From NCBI GenBank assembly GCA_034678345.1, contig JAXDBZ010000250.1, positions 1 through 5,864 on the forward strand: a DNA stretch of 5,864 bases, read 5' to 3'. The DNA is from JANXPZ01 sp034678345 (GTDB lineage Bacteria > Eisenbacteria > RBG-16-71-46). Every line of letters starts with the position of its first letter. Position 1 is the first letter of the stretch. A program made the position numbers and the translations under genes. The notes below the pieces were generated by a model that made no database searches, was not told where the DNA came from, and was given only the letters and a program-made list of their open reading frames with translations. This document shows, one piece after another, positions 5,862 to 5,864 of the stretch.

Positions 5862-5864
5862 CCG

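Noticed and set aside
1..5864. tRNA, rRNA, CRISPR array, insertion sequence or attachment site
   Set aside because: Nothing with the required structure was seen: no cloverleaf-like segment, no short regularly spaced DNA repeats, no transposase-like protein and no terminal inverted repeats. The only repeats are the diverged protein repeats of the first gene.

Overview
The window is very GC-rich bacterial DNA, with third codon positions almost all G or C, and all four genes lie on the + strand. The first gene encodes a secreted-type SBBP beta-propeller protein with a C-terminal FlgD-like (sorting-domain-like) tail. That architecture is common in uncultivated high-GC lineages such as Candidatus Eisenbacteria, Gemmatimonadota and other FCB-related groups. 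This placement is an inference from protein architecture and composition; no rRNA or other marker gene is present.

Layout: (1) 1-1761, a seven-unit beta-propeller repeat protein, probably missing its true N-terminus and signal peptide because the window opens at its first base. (2) 1762-1957, a 196-bp spacer with two closely spaced perfect hairpins after the first gene and another strong hairpin just upstream of the next gene's Shine-Dalgarno sequence. (3) 1958-5861, a tight three-gene operon: an FdrA family protein (succinyl-CoA synthetase alpha-like), a DUF1116/YlbE family protein overlapping it by one base (TGATG), and, 26 bp further on with its own strong ribosome binding site, a metal-dependent cyclase family hydrolase (kynurenine formamidase/isatin hydrolase superfamily).

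In E. coli, FdrA and YlbE (renamed AllF and AllG) act with YlbF (AllH, DUF2877) as the oxamic transcarbamylase of anaerobic allantoin catabolism, which converts oxalurate and phosphate to oxamate and carbamoyl phosphate. The operon here therefore most likely encodes a carbamoyl-transfer or carbamoyl-phosphate-forming step coupled to a cyclic-amide or amide hydrolase. No DUF2877 or carbamate kinase gene is seen; the window ends three bases after the cyclase stop, so they could lie downstream. The most interesting idea is that the cyclase opens a cyclic ureide or imide (for example a parabanate-like ring) to make the carbamoylated substrate for the FdrA/DUF1116 enzyme. This is a hypothesis, not something the sequence proves.
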